Part shown: positions 23,901 through 33,324 of the stretch, one piece after another | How positions within the stretch are numbered: the first letter of the stretch is position 1 | Layout of the letters: the number at the start of each line of letters is the position of its first letter | NCBI GenBank assembly: GCA_027382625.1 | Contig: JAJKFJ010022263.1 | Span: 1 to 64,000, forward strand | DNA from: Tetmemena sp. SeJ-2015 | Lineage: Eukaryota > Ciliophora > Spirotrichea > Sporadotrichida > Oxytrichidae | Length of the DNA stretch: 64,000 bases | Direction: 5' to 3' | Notes under the pieces: model-generated | The model's database searches: none | What the model was told of the DNA's origin: nothing | What the model saw: the letters and a program-made list of their open reading frames with translations, nothing else | Translations under genes and position numbers: made by a program

Positions 23901-24193
23901 AATGTTTCTATATTTATTCATTTTATTCTCTTTTCTCCTATAATTTTCTTCTAATAATCATAAATGCTTACAATCTCGAGATTTAATTTAAGGTTGATTT
24001 TGAATTATTCTTTATATTAAACTACTATTTTTGAAAGGGGTAGAATCCAATTAATGTCTTGCCCTCCTCCATTTAAGCAATCTAACTACCTTAACTGTTC
24101 CAAGTAAGATCAGGAAACAAACAAGTTTTTGACATTAACACTGATAATAAAAATGAAAGTGAGGAGGATGAAGAATGTGAACATACATAATGA
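5979..24193 (+). CDS. TRP-like channel copy B, heavily interrupted
   Basis: Starts MNDNYRDQNDLESENSQEKL (5979), matching copy C. Recognisable coding pieces in order: 5979-6104, ~6160-6240, ~6455-6735, ~6916-6993, ~8296-8430, 9788-11160, ~11275-11530, ~11820-12050, ~12425-12700, ~14180-14570, ~15440-16115, ~16230-16395, ~17655-18460, 19387-19446, 19718-20381, ~20770-20836, 21632-22255, ~23066-23580 and ~24085-24193. The N-terminal region has propeller-like strands (YLACDQDQLYLINFPATE). The membrane domain includes LIFLISFSIDLYYFI and the pore FRASVGD, followed by ILLNFIIAVISESY. The tail starts FPKYLILRRPV and ends EEDEECEHTQ before TGA. Inserts with readable boundaries are P3 (TA), a 267-bp insert (AAGT) and P2 (ATATT); removing each restores the protein seen in copies C and D. 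Homopolymer-rich and tRNA-like inserts lie elsewhere. The role is inferred: a cation channel, probably ciliary or plasma-membrane. Confidence 0.7.
6994..8295. other. interrupted N-terminal region of channel B, no assigned coding
   Basis: AT-rich sequence between the piece DRQVDQEKFIQEQKDLDAA (6916-6972) and a short acidic coding-like piece at 8296-8430. I see no frame with paralogue support. It is probably germline-limited DNA and introns. Confidence 0.35.
8430..9787. other. homopolymer-rich tract plus AT-rich insert in channel B
   Basis: From 8430 to about 8760 the sequence is almost only long runs of T and A with a few G or C runs; after that it is ordinary AT-rich DNA up to the piece beginning MNNSSNLKDQTQINERILKV at 9788. 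No coding frame was recognised and copy C has nothing comparable here, so this is likely eliminated DNA. Confidence 0.4.
12060..12260. repeat. homopolymer-rich tract in channel B
   Basis: A stretch dominated by runs of five or more T, A or G between coding pieces FVIVMEDCGPSLP (left) and GSKGENVRRLIFTRNNWID (right). The composition is unlike both coding DNA and the ordinary AT-rich inserts. It belongs to the same class as tracts at 4500-5330, 8430-8760, 16390-17600 and 30650-31000. Confidence 0.5.
13160..14180. other. AT-rich insert in channel B with a 28-bp perfect palindrome
   Basis: There is no supported coding in most of this stretch, although short propeller-like pieces (around 13800-14030) may be exons. 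At 14123-14150 a perfect 28-bp palindrome is centred on GGCC (TCCACTAAAAATGG and its complement). Confidence 0.4.
14123..14150. repeat. 28-bp perfect palindrome
   Basis: TCCACTAAAAATGG followed immediately by its exact reverse complement, in otherwise plain AT-rich DNA. It could form a hairpin; the function is unknown. Confidence 0.7.
14580..15440. other. insert in channel B containing a tRNA-like segment
   Basis: Non-coding between propeller pieces of copy B. Inside it, 15049-15059 and 15091-15101 look like internal pol III A and B boxes (see that feature). The rest is AT-rich and unassigned. Confidence 0.4.
15035..15115 (+). other. tRNA-like segment with A and B boxes (tRNA relic or SINE head)
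   Basis: TGGCCTACTGG (15049-15059) matches the A-box consensus at 10 of 11 positions and GGTTCGAATCT (15091-15101) matches the B box at 10 of 11, with normal tRNA spacing. The flanks do not pair into a proper acceptor stem, so I do not call a functional tRNA. It lies in a non-coding insert of channel B. It resembles a Ser/Leu-type tRNA body, or the head of a tRNA-derived repeat. Confidence 0.4.
16390..17600. repeat. 1.2-kb homopolymer-rich tract in channel B
   Basis: Made mostly of runs of T, A, G and C, with many GGGGG and CCCCC blocks. It separates the coding pieces FLNGVNWIQCGGLL (left) and QQQVIEEIRPSQTLELNQLL (right), which are neighbours in the paralogues. It carries a second tRNA-like motif near 16846-16925. 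It is probably an eliminated sequence; part of its simplicity could be poor consensus. Confidence 0.5.
16846..16925 (-). other. degenerate tRNA-like motif
   Basis: On the minus strand a D-arm-like CTCAATGGTAAATTTCC is followed 45 bases later by CGTTCGAACCCCCC, a good B box / T-arm. The anticodon arm is only partly paired and the acceptor does not close. A tRNA relic is likely; a functional tRNA is unlikely. Confidence 0.3.
18460..19386. mobile_element. palindrome P3, TA-bounded, with tRNA-Glu-like arms
   Basis: Arms of about 390 bp, nearly perfect complements, run from TATTATAGATTTAGAGATG at 18460 to its complement ending at 19386, with about 100 bp of unpaired centre. The inner part of each arm is very G+C-rich, unlike anything else in the window. 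Each arm carries TGGTCTAAGTGGCTAGGATA (18747-18766 and its mirror), which resembles the 5' half of tRNA-Glu, and a T-arm-like GGGGTTCGAACCCC at 18976-18989. Cutting the element out so that one TA remains rejoins TTC ACA ATA TTA GAT CAC in copy B (FTILDHA), matching TVLDLAV in copy C. The inserted length is not a multiple of three, so frame restoration is informative. Confidence 0.85.
19447..19717. other. 267-bp eliminated-sequence candidate, pointer AAGT
   Basis: AAGT at 19447-19450 and 19714-19717. Removing 267 bp joins ETIIK to YQNQSELNE, which aligns without gaps to copies C (DILIRYQGQTHLNE) and D. The insert has in-frame TGA and no GT-AG ends that fit. Confidence 0.75.
20382..20770. other. 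insert in channel B membrane domain, boundaries unresolved
   Basis: Lies between EDKWNYGDQ (to about 20381) and the helix piece LMLYIGCAVVD (about 20795-20833), which are adjacent in copies C and D. It is AT-rich with several TGA codons. I could not find a direct repeat that gives the right phase. Confidence 0.5.
20832..21631. mobile_element. palindrome P2 (same family as P1), pointer ATATT
   Basis: An 800-bp palindrome with arms of about 390 bp. The core matches P1. ATATT stands at both boundaries (20832-20836 and 21627-21631). Removing 795 bp gives GCAVVDITNANDNGL in copy B, aligned with ACVIVDCMDATPEGL of copy C. The insertion lies in the linker between membrane helices of the channel. 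Confidence 0.85.
21659..21697. other. possible 36-bp eliminated sequence, repeat ATC
   Basis: ATC at 21659-21661 and 21695-21697. Removal gives GLKIMMSLMCF, colinear with GLVIMQSFMCF of copy C. The insert is in frame and has no stop, so it could also be a real protein insertion. Confidence 0.4.
22256..23065. other. insert between S6 tail and C-terminal domain of channel B
   Basis: About 0.8 kb, AT-rich, no coding. It separates INMSLRKQKS from FPKYLILRRPV, which are contiguous in copy D apart from a short acidic segment. It corresponds in position to 873-2099 of copy A but has diverged from it. Confidence 0.55.
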
Positions 24194-24418
24194 TAAAATA
24201 TTAAGAGGACTTTAATTTCTTTAATAAATTTAACATATCTCTCTTTCATGGCAATTTTTTACTTGAAAGATGGAAAAGCAAAATGAATTAGCTTCTTCTT
24301 TAACTCTATGAATAATTTTAATTCCTCTCTTTAAGAGATGAGATAAAGATTTTCTGTGGTATTAAATTTGCTTTGGTTTTATAATAATGTGATAATTATT
24401 AATCTTTATTTTGACATA

Positions 24419-24480
24419 TTGGGCTGTTTGCAATTGTCTATTAGTGAAATTATAACGCATGTTTTAATTTAATATTAAAA
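24419..24480 (+). promoter_or_regulatory. conserved 62-bp upstream block of channel C
   Basis: The partner of 5917-5978, with four differences over 62 bases, ending at the start codon of copy C. Being more conserved than the flanks, it is a promoter or leader candidate. Confidence 0.6.
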
Positions 24481-27400
24481 ATGAATGATAGCTACCAAGA
24501 ACAAAATGATGTTGAGAGCGAGAACAGTCAATAAAAGCTGCCAGCTATAAATAATCGGCCTCATCATCATAGAGATGCACCATAGTCAGCCACAACTAAC
24601 GTTCCTGGGTCTAAAAGCGATTTACAAGTAAATATTTTCAAAATGAACGATGAAAAAATTCAAATTTCTTATTTTTGTGATGATCTTTCATATGTTCAAC
24701 CCAATCATGTTACTCTAAATCCTTTTACACTTTATAAAATTCGCTAATTCATTTAAGTTGAATACTTGAGTAACAGCCCTTAATTGATGATGAATAGGAA
24801 GAAAGAAAAATTCAAAACGGTTTCAAAATAGTGATTTAATTTTTTTGGTCAACCAAAACCTGCCGCTGAGAAGAAAACAAAGTTTGAAAAGGTCAAAAGC
24901 TAGGCAGTGAATTAAGCTTTGCCTCCTATATTAGGAAACCTCTCAAAGTTCAAATCGTTAACTCCACTCTCCGAGGAAAGCAGTGGAGTGAGATCAACCA
25001 ACAAGCCAGTGAACATTTAAATAGGAGGATTGCAGTTAGCGGGAGATATAAAAATAAAAAGCAAGTTTGGCTAGCAACCTGCTGCTAATGGTCAAAACCC
25101 TATCCTTGAGTCTCAGATTCAGCCCTAGAATATATTGAGCTTATATTGTTTGAAAAAAGAAACTGGTAATCGATTAAAAGCAGAGGAAAGGAAGGAATGC
25201 GGCAGTGTATCCCTCAAATTTGGATTAGTCAGACGCTTCGAGATCTGGATCGATACTTCTAGATCAATTTTTACACAAAATTACTGAATAAAAATGTAGG
25301 AAATACTATAAAATTTATCTATCCTTAAAACGTAATAGCCATTTAGCATATTTAATAGGTACTGAATTTTTTTTATACTAATTTAAGGAAATCTGACAAT
25401 GTTTTAAATATCTTGTTCTGAGACAAGATACTATTAATCGAGTTAATTTAAAGATATTAATTTACTAAGTACCTCTACTCAATTTATTATAATAGATAAG
25501 CTGGTAGATGAAGAAGAGTTTAAGCAAGCTCAGAAAGATCTAAATGCTGCCCAGGCTTTTCAGATAGATGATCTTTAACAGAAAAACGAATAGGAAATGA
25601 ATGGGGAAAACTAAGGTGGTGGATCAGGGGACTCTTTATCTGAGGGCATTTTAGACAGTTCTTAGATGAGCGAAAGAGAATTAAACCGTAGAGCTACTTT
25701 CTTTAAGGAGTTCAATTTATATAACAGTTGAAAAACTAATTTATTATGATCATTGAAGCAGAAAACTTTATTGTTCCCACTGGAAGATAGCCAACTGAAA
25801 AGCAATTGGAGAGAAGCAGGTTAATGCAAAATGATGCACAAATAAAATCCCTTTTCTAATCTCAAGAAAGATTAAATTTCTTAGAGATATTGCACTTATA
25901 TTTCATTTAAGAGTTATTACATAGGATATTAATTTCGGTTTCTTAACTAGTACTGAATAAGTGCTGAGTTTTGAAATTGATTATAATATTAATTCCTCAA
26001 ATTTTACTTTACATTACATTTAAGAGTTAGAAGATCACAGGATGGAGATGAGCTGAATTAAGAATTGGATGAGGACGACGACTGTATCTTGAACGCTTAG
26101 GAAAAATTGCAGTTGACTTTGGCAAATTCTTAGCCTCTTGAAGTGCTGTCTTCAGGTAGCTACTATATACACGAATCAATTCTCTATTCAGTTGAAGTTA
26201 AAGAAGGAATAGATCTTCATATTTTTTCCTCACATACTCATTTTTCTAATTTAGATCCAGATAGTTGCATCGGTTTCGATAAAGTGTTCTGCTCATTCAT
26301 TCTCGATCCCAAAAACTATAAAAGTATTATTTTACTAGCTACATTTTCTCATTATATTTATAAACGACAATCTTCTAATAAAGTAAAAGAATTACTTCTC
26401 AGGGTTGGAAAACTTCAAAGAATACAACTTTTTAGACATGGAGCTGACACAGGACTACGCCTCAACGCTGAAGATTCAGAGCAACATTCAGCTCTCGCTC
26501 TATCACCTTCCCTAACTAATAAAGATCAAGACTATCAACATTCATTATCATACTTATAATTGAGATTAGTAGATTATAACCTCCCTATCGACTATTACCA
26601 TAAACAGACAAAGTTGATTGTTTCGTCTGCCAACAGCATCTAACTCGTCAGTAAAAAGGCAGTTATGTTCATTCAACTTACAGGCAGCTTTATAGATCAA
26701 GCTAGTCTCAATAAGCAGAGCTTGCCAAATATAGGAAGCAAGAGCACTTCTTATATGCAAAACTCCAATACTAGCTTCTATCAACATAAGATGAGTTAAG
26801 TAGAAAATTAAAAATCGCTTAAAGCAATGAATGTAAGCGCAGCAAAGGATTCAATTTCTACTAGTGGAATTGCTTATAATAACCAGTTTTAGCATAAAGT
26901 TAAAATGATTATCATTTACATATCTATATACTAAGTGAAGAAATTCGTAGAGACAGTATCTTTCAATCAAATCAATTTTCTGTTAATTTCTTTCTTTATA
27001 AAATGAACTCTTAATTTTTACTTTGAGATTGAATGTTGTTAGCTATGAAGGTGGCAATTCAGACCATATAATTAGTGCAGCATAGCTAACCATCTCATAT
27101 ATAAACTCATTAAAATGCTTTTATAGCTTGGGTCTCGAGGCAAAGAATTACAGAGATTGATATTCACTAAGAATTTTTGGATTGACGCTTATCACTTGCC
27201 CACAAAGAATGAATACATCCCAGAAAACGATGAAAATTAGGCATTAGAAATAAAAACAGTTTACATTGCTAACTAAAGGTCGGTGATTCTCTTTTCTGCT
27301 ACTAACTAAGAATTCTACATATTTTCTAAGGAAGATGAAAAGCTAAGGATGCTGGAAACATGTTTGGGGACTGAAAATGATTCTAAGAAACAAAAGCGTA

Positions 27401-30400
27401 AAGCCAACAGTGGAGTGCAAGAAAAGGAAGATATCAAATATACAGCAATATTTCACATTCCTGAAAAGCAACAATAGAATGATCATCTTTACAATAGTCA
27501 CATAGAGTATTTCTTCCTGAAGAAAACTCAAATTTCTCAGCCTCTAAATTCAAGTTACTAAATTTTCAGATTTCTCCGAAGTGGTGGGTATGAGGTAGTT
27601 GATTTAGGGAGCGTTGGCGAATCATAGTTACTGAGGATTATTTTTAACTTTGAGAATCAGGAAATAACAAGGGCTCTAGATAAAACCTTCAGCATTGAAC
27701 AATTATATGATTAGAGTCCTATGTCCCTTACCTATAGATACAGAATAAAGCAGCAGCTTTACACATTCGATTTAAAAATAAATCATCATAGATAAAAAAA
27801 TTTAGAGGAACAGAAATTTTCCGTTTTCAATTTCCATAATAGAGCAAAGAAAAAATATAAAATGCAAATGGTTGTGAATACTGGACCCTCTTCTGAATGC
27901 GGATTCAATTCACGATATGAGATAATTATGCTCCAATCATTTTTTTATTGTAAATGAGAAATACCTCTTTTGCCTTGAAAAAGACTCCTAAAAGGGATAC
28001 TATGTAGAATGCTTGCTTTTTATTTCATAGATAATTATAAAAAGAATTTAGCTTGGCTTTAATGAGGAATGATAGCATCATTCAAGACACTCTTTTAACT
28101 TTTAGTAAAGTCATTATAATATAATTTGTTTGAACTCTTAATGTATGTGCAGCCACTAATAAAGATATAAAAAGAGAGATAGCGATAAGTAGGAGCTACA
28201 TCAAATACCTTGTCAAACGATCTTAATATGGATCACTTTAGATATTACAGTTTTTAAAAAAAACCGTTTTGGTGTTTTAGCTTCAGGAAAAAGATCTAGA
28301 CACAATCGAGGAAGATCTAAGCAGGATGGTAACTGAGACAGCTCTTAAAAAAAGCGTTTCTCTTTCAAAGCAAGCCACTTTTAGATTTGATAAGTAACCT
28401 TTATACATTCGGCTTGTGATACATTAATACATTATTTTAAGGTTAGCAATCTAAGAGGATAGAAGAACTGGAAAATGAGGGAGATGAGATAAGTGCCTTC
28501 AAAAAGATTTAAGCATCAGAAAGAGAGCTCAAATAATATAAACACATATATTTAAGCAGGCTTTGCGATATGCATTGAAGACTGATGTGCACCTGAATAA
28601 ACTTCTAGTGACAAATACGAAAACTGTTTTTGACATCACCTCCGAACTTCTTAATCCCTTACGATATCAAATTAAAATGGGCTTAGTTTCAGGTCTGTAT
28701 CAATAGAAAGTCACTTATAATCCTCATCATGATAAATATCAGACACCAGAGGAGTTTGAATATCATAAAATACTCAAAGTCAACAGCAAATTTGTCTGGA
28801 AAGCTTACATCAAGAAGAATTATAAATTGAATTAAAAATAAGTATCAATAACTTCTAAACCTTAATTTTATAATACGTAATCATTTACAAACTCCCGACT
28901 TAGATCGCTTTACTTGATGATAGTAGAAATATACCAATTCCTAAGTTTACAACTATAAAGCTGAAGAATAACTACTTAATAAGAGAGGTTAATTTCTCAG
29001 AGGATTGTGATCGCCTAATCATTATTAGTCAAAATGTGCAAAGCCCTGGGGATAACTAAGATCTTAAAAAAGTAGCAGTCATCATTAATCTTTCAGCAAA
29101 TATAGAGTCTTAGATTGAATGTCAAATCGACAACGTTAGATCGGTTGCGTCTTTCACAAATAAATGGATATAGATGACAGTTTTGCAAAAGAAAAAAGAA
29201 GTAAAACTCTAGAATAGATACTTTAAGACTAAAAAGTTGTATAAAATTAGATTGAAGAAGATTAGACTCATTTTGTGAACTACGAACTTTTTGAGAATGG
29301 TTAAATGAAAGAGAAATGATTTGATATCACTTAACTCCTCAAGCAAGACAAATTTTAGAATGTCCACGATTACAATAAGTACAAGCCTCAATCGTGCTTC
29401 CATTTCACTTATAGAAATCGATACCTCTTACTAATGTTGACTATTCATACTACATGATTTTTGAAAAGAAGTAGGACAAAAAAGGCTAACTCACTTTTGA
29501 GTTCCTTAATTCTTTTGAACTCGAGGATAAAAATCTCTACCTGCAATATGACTAAGAGAAGCTATACTTGATAAACTGCCCAGCAACCGATGGAAGACAA
29601 AAACAGATTGTGGAGATAAATTTCCATGAGGGACTTATAGAATCAGTACTTAGATTAAGCATTTAACAGTTGCACCTTGTGGTTAACTTAAGTCAGGCCA
29701 AGTTTACAATTTAAGATAGTGAGTAATAAGAGATTTCTTACGTCAAGATGTAAATAAGCTCATTTTTTTATTATTTAATCTCTCTATGTATTTCCCAGGA
29801 TGGCATAAAACTTCTCTTCTCCACTCTTAGAACCAGTTAACAAATTTTATGAACGATCATGATCTTGTACGCTACATATAAGAACTCTCTCAAGATCAAT
29901 TAATTTGCTTCTATGATACATACACCTCTACTTTCTTGCATCAGGTGTGGCTTCGCAACTAAAAGGTGCTTGACACTTGCTAAAAGAGATTATCTTAGCT
30001 CAACCCTCGCCAGATTTCACTGATTTTTATGAAAAATTCACAAAATCAGACAGTGCTAGACTTGGCAGTTTCTTTTCAAGATTTTTTCAAAATCAATATA
30101 ATTCTGGATATTCTCATCCGCTATCAAGGACAGACTCATCTGAATGAAGTTATTGATCGTCATGTGAATTATATGCTAAAGCATAAGTTCAACTTAAAAG
30201 AGTACTTTGAAAGTGAGCTTCCAATGTAGAGAATTTAAAATGTGAACTATCCAAACTATTCTAAGGATAACTCAACCTTTGTATTTGGTTAATTTGAGAA
30301 CCATCACACTCTCAATTACATTTGGAATAACTATAACGAATTGTTGGGCAAATTGGTTGATGAATCGAAAAATAAAGGTCAAGTTTAGGTGGAGTATTTC

Positions 30401-32598
30401 TTCTTAAATATTCCTCACACAATTAGGAATAAGTCCTTTATTAAAAGCCTATCTTCCATACCAGACCTTGAACTATATGAAACTCTCCCTATATAGACCA
30501 TAATTGATTACAAATGGGATAATTATGCAAGGGATTTTGCTTTGATGCAATTCTTTCTGTTTGTTATACTCTTTCTAATCACTTACTCAGTTGATATCTA
30601 CTATTTCATTATAGTTGGAATTTTAATTAAAAACGGGGATTGGTTAAAAAATAAAAGGAGAGTTTCAAGGTTTACAGTTGAAAATTTCTATTCCCCCCCC
30701 TGATTTTGGAGCTTTTCGATTGAGAATTTAAAAAAATTAAAAATTTAGTTTCTTTTTTAATCAAACCCTTGTAGCACCCTCAGCAATAGTATGACTCCGT
30801 TTTTTTCCCTTTTTTCATCTTCATCATTTTTATTTAAAAATTGTGTCGCTTATAAAATTTGACTGAAACCTCCCACACAAAAAATTGCTAGGATAAAAAA
30901 TTCTTTGAATTTTTGGTGGGAAACGAATTTGGGCTAATTATTATTTAAATCTGAAAAAACTTCCAAAATGCCGCTGTTTATTTTCCCTTTTAAATTTAAT
31001 TTCTAATTTAATTCTCTTTTTTATTAAATTCTCAGCTGTATTATTGGAAAGGAGCGAACCATATCAGAACTCATCATAACCAAAATTATTTGCCTAATCT
31101 ACATAGGCATTTTAGAATACTACGAAACCAAACTTCAAAATGCTTAAAGTAATTGTATTTTAACTTGCCTGCAAGATAAACTAGATTTATATTGTCTTTT
31201 GACTTATAACGTTTGATAAAATTTAGGAATGAAGAGTTACATGGAGGATAAATGGAATTATGGAGATCAGATATTCTGTTTCCTTTTTATTGCTTGCGTG
31301 ATCGTGGATTGTATGGATGCTACTCCTGAAGGTTTGGTTATAATGCAATCGTTCATGTGCTTCTTTGTTTTTGTGAAACTCTGCTCTACTTTAAGAGTAT
31401 TCGAGGGATTTTCTTTCCAGATCTATGCTGAGGGCAGTGTTCGTGGACATTAGATACTTCATTTCACTGTATGCCTTTGTGATAGGAGTGTATGGCTATA
31501 TTTTCTCTCTACTTTAGATCCCAGTAGACGATGAAGATAATATGGGGCAGTACTACTCGAATGTGAGCTACTTTGGTTACTTCATCATGGCCTTCAGATC
31601 TTCTGTGGGTGATTCTTAGGTTATTATCTGTAACATAAATGAGTAGCACATCATATTTGCCGGCGATTTTCATATCAGTGACTCTTCCTAAACGTTATCA
31701 TGCTGAACTTTATCTCGAGTATCAGACTTTTCTGGGCAGTACCCAAATGCGAGCCTTACTTCCTTTTAACGTTAAATTAATCTTATCCATTAAGTGTATG
31801 CTAATCAAAGAAAGAGAAAGCTATTTCAGGAAGAAGTTTGACAATCCCAAGTAAACCAACTCCTGTCAAGTCATTAAATTAGTCATTTGCATTTTCACTC
31901 AGAGTTATTTAAAAGAGAGCTTTGATGATAAGTTTACTTCCCGAAGTATATGATCCTGCGAAGGCCAGTTCTTGGAAAGCAAGAAGAGGGAGTTGATTGG
32001 CAGGGTTTCATAAAAGACCTAAAAAGGACTATCAATAATTCGGCCTACAGTTAAACCACTTCAGTAAAGCAGCACATGGAGCATGTAAAATTTGACATCT
32101 ATGAGAAACTGCAACTTCTGCAAAAGGATCAATAGACCAAGCAGTAAATCTTTGAGCAGAGCATTCGCTACTATTTCTTCGAAGCTGAGAAATCCATGGC
32201 TGTTCAGCAGGAATAGCTAAATAAGAAAATGGACTCAATAATTGCAGACTTGGCTGAACAAAAGGAAATTCAAGCCAGCAATAAGCAAAGAATTGAGTTG
32301 GGGCTAAATCATGATCCTACAGGAAGCTCAAAAGACAATAATGGGGCTAAGGTTAATGCTAAGAGATCGAAGTTTGGCTCTATAACTGTCTAAATGTTTT
32401 ATGTTACCCTTCTTTAAATAGATTTTTTATAAGCAGACAGTTTCTTATTATGATTTGGGATTGGATCGTAACCCATCAGGTTCAGGAGCAGGTGCATAAT
32501 AGCTGCCTAATTTTCAAAACCCATAAGTCTTGGTAAACAATTACCAAGCTGATGCAATTCAAAGTGATCAAGATGAAAATTGTGAAGAGACTGAATGA
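24481..32598 (+). CDS. TRP-like channel copy C
   Basis: Starts MNDSYQEQNDVESENSQQKL and ends NCEETE before TGA 32596-32598. Acidic and Gln-rich N-terminal region, then IEAENFIVPTGRQ (about 25750), then propeller-like strands (SNIQLSLYHLPQLIKIKT near 26490; LYLINCPATDGRQK near 29560; EGLIESVLR near 29625). The six-helix domain (about 30350-31780) includes FVILFLITYSVDIYYFII, KIICLIYIGI, the pore YFIMAFRSSVGD (about 31580-31615) and MLNFI-like S6. The tail starts FPKYMILRRPV (31937) and is a coiled coil rich in Gln. Pore SVGD resembles the filter region of TRP-type channels; ion selectivity cannot be read from it. It carries one clear 429-bp insert (30615-31049), short introns, and one-base frame slips near 25066 and 31421. 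It is the least interrupted copy. Confidence 0.75.
30615..31049. other. 429-bp eliminated-sequence candidate in channel C, pointer TTGGAA
   Basis: TTGGAA at 30615-30620 and 31044-31049. Removing 429 bp joins YYFIIVG to KERTISELIITKIICL, colinear with copy D. The interior is the homopolymer-rich type (runs of C, T, A), which links that sequence class directly to an insert with a pointer. Confidence 0.75.
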
Positions 32599-33324
32599 AT
32601 CAGTAATTTTTCATAAAATTTAAATTTTTAGCCATAAGAATTTATCAGATTAAAAACAAAATTCGAAAAATAAATATTATAATTCTTAGAAAGGTAATAA
32701 GAAATCAACAGTGAGAGTTTTATTTTAGTAGTGACTGTACTCTTTATTGCAAAACTGTCTAAAATTAAGAGGCTTACCTGATTATTATAGATTAGAATAT
32801 ATTAAATTGAATATATTAAGTCAATTAAAAAAGAGAAATATGCAAATTTATTCAAAAATGTTGGCTTAAGATACAGCTATAGAGATGACTGCTAATTTAT
32901 TTATCCATTAGTTATTTTTTCCAAAATTTAAAAGAGAGGAATTTTAAACTTCTTATTTTCTTTAAGTTTGAGAAAAAAATAAATTTTGTGCTTATTTATA
33001 AGGCTTAACTTAACATAAAATGATTGTAAAAATGTATTTTAATCAATAAACAAGATATAAGATCAATTTTAATCAAGGGAAGGTTTCATTCTAGTTAACC
33101 TTTGAAAATAAATATTTTGATCTCCTTTATTTATAACTTTTTTATTTACTTCCCTTATTCTTATTTTTAACTTGCAATAGTAGCATCGATATTTACGATA
33201 TTTAAAAATTTAAGTTTGTATTCAGAAGTATGTGTAAAAATTGTAATTTATAACCTAAACTAACAAAATACCTTAAACATTGTATAATACGTAAGTAAAC
33301 TAAAAATAAATTATTGCTGCAGAG
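32599..33324. other. AT-rich intergenic region
   Basis: About 0.7 kb between copy C and the next gene. I see no open frame with support and no repeat of note. Confidence 0.5.

Noticed and set aside
5979..24193. Channel B as a plain pseudogene destroyed by transposons
   Set aside because: Coding pieces stay open and aligned to copies C and D, and three inserts rejoin the frame exactly at direct repeats; random decay would not do this. Not fully excluded without somatic DNA.
26143..26559. 138-codon plus-strand frame in channel C taken as one protein
   Set aside because: Only the first part is in the conserved frame; from about 26400 the paralogue-supported frame is a different one (LYHLPQLIKIKT), so the long frame runs through an intron or insert.
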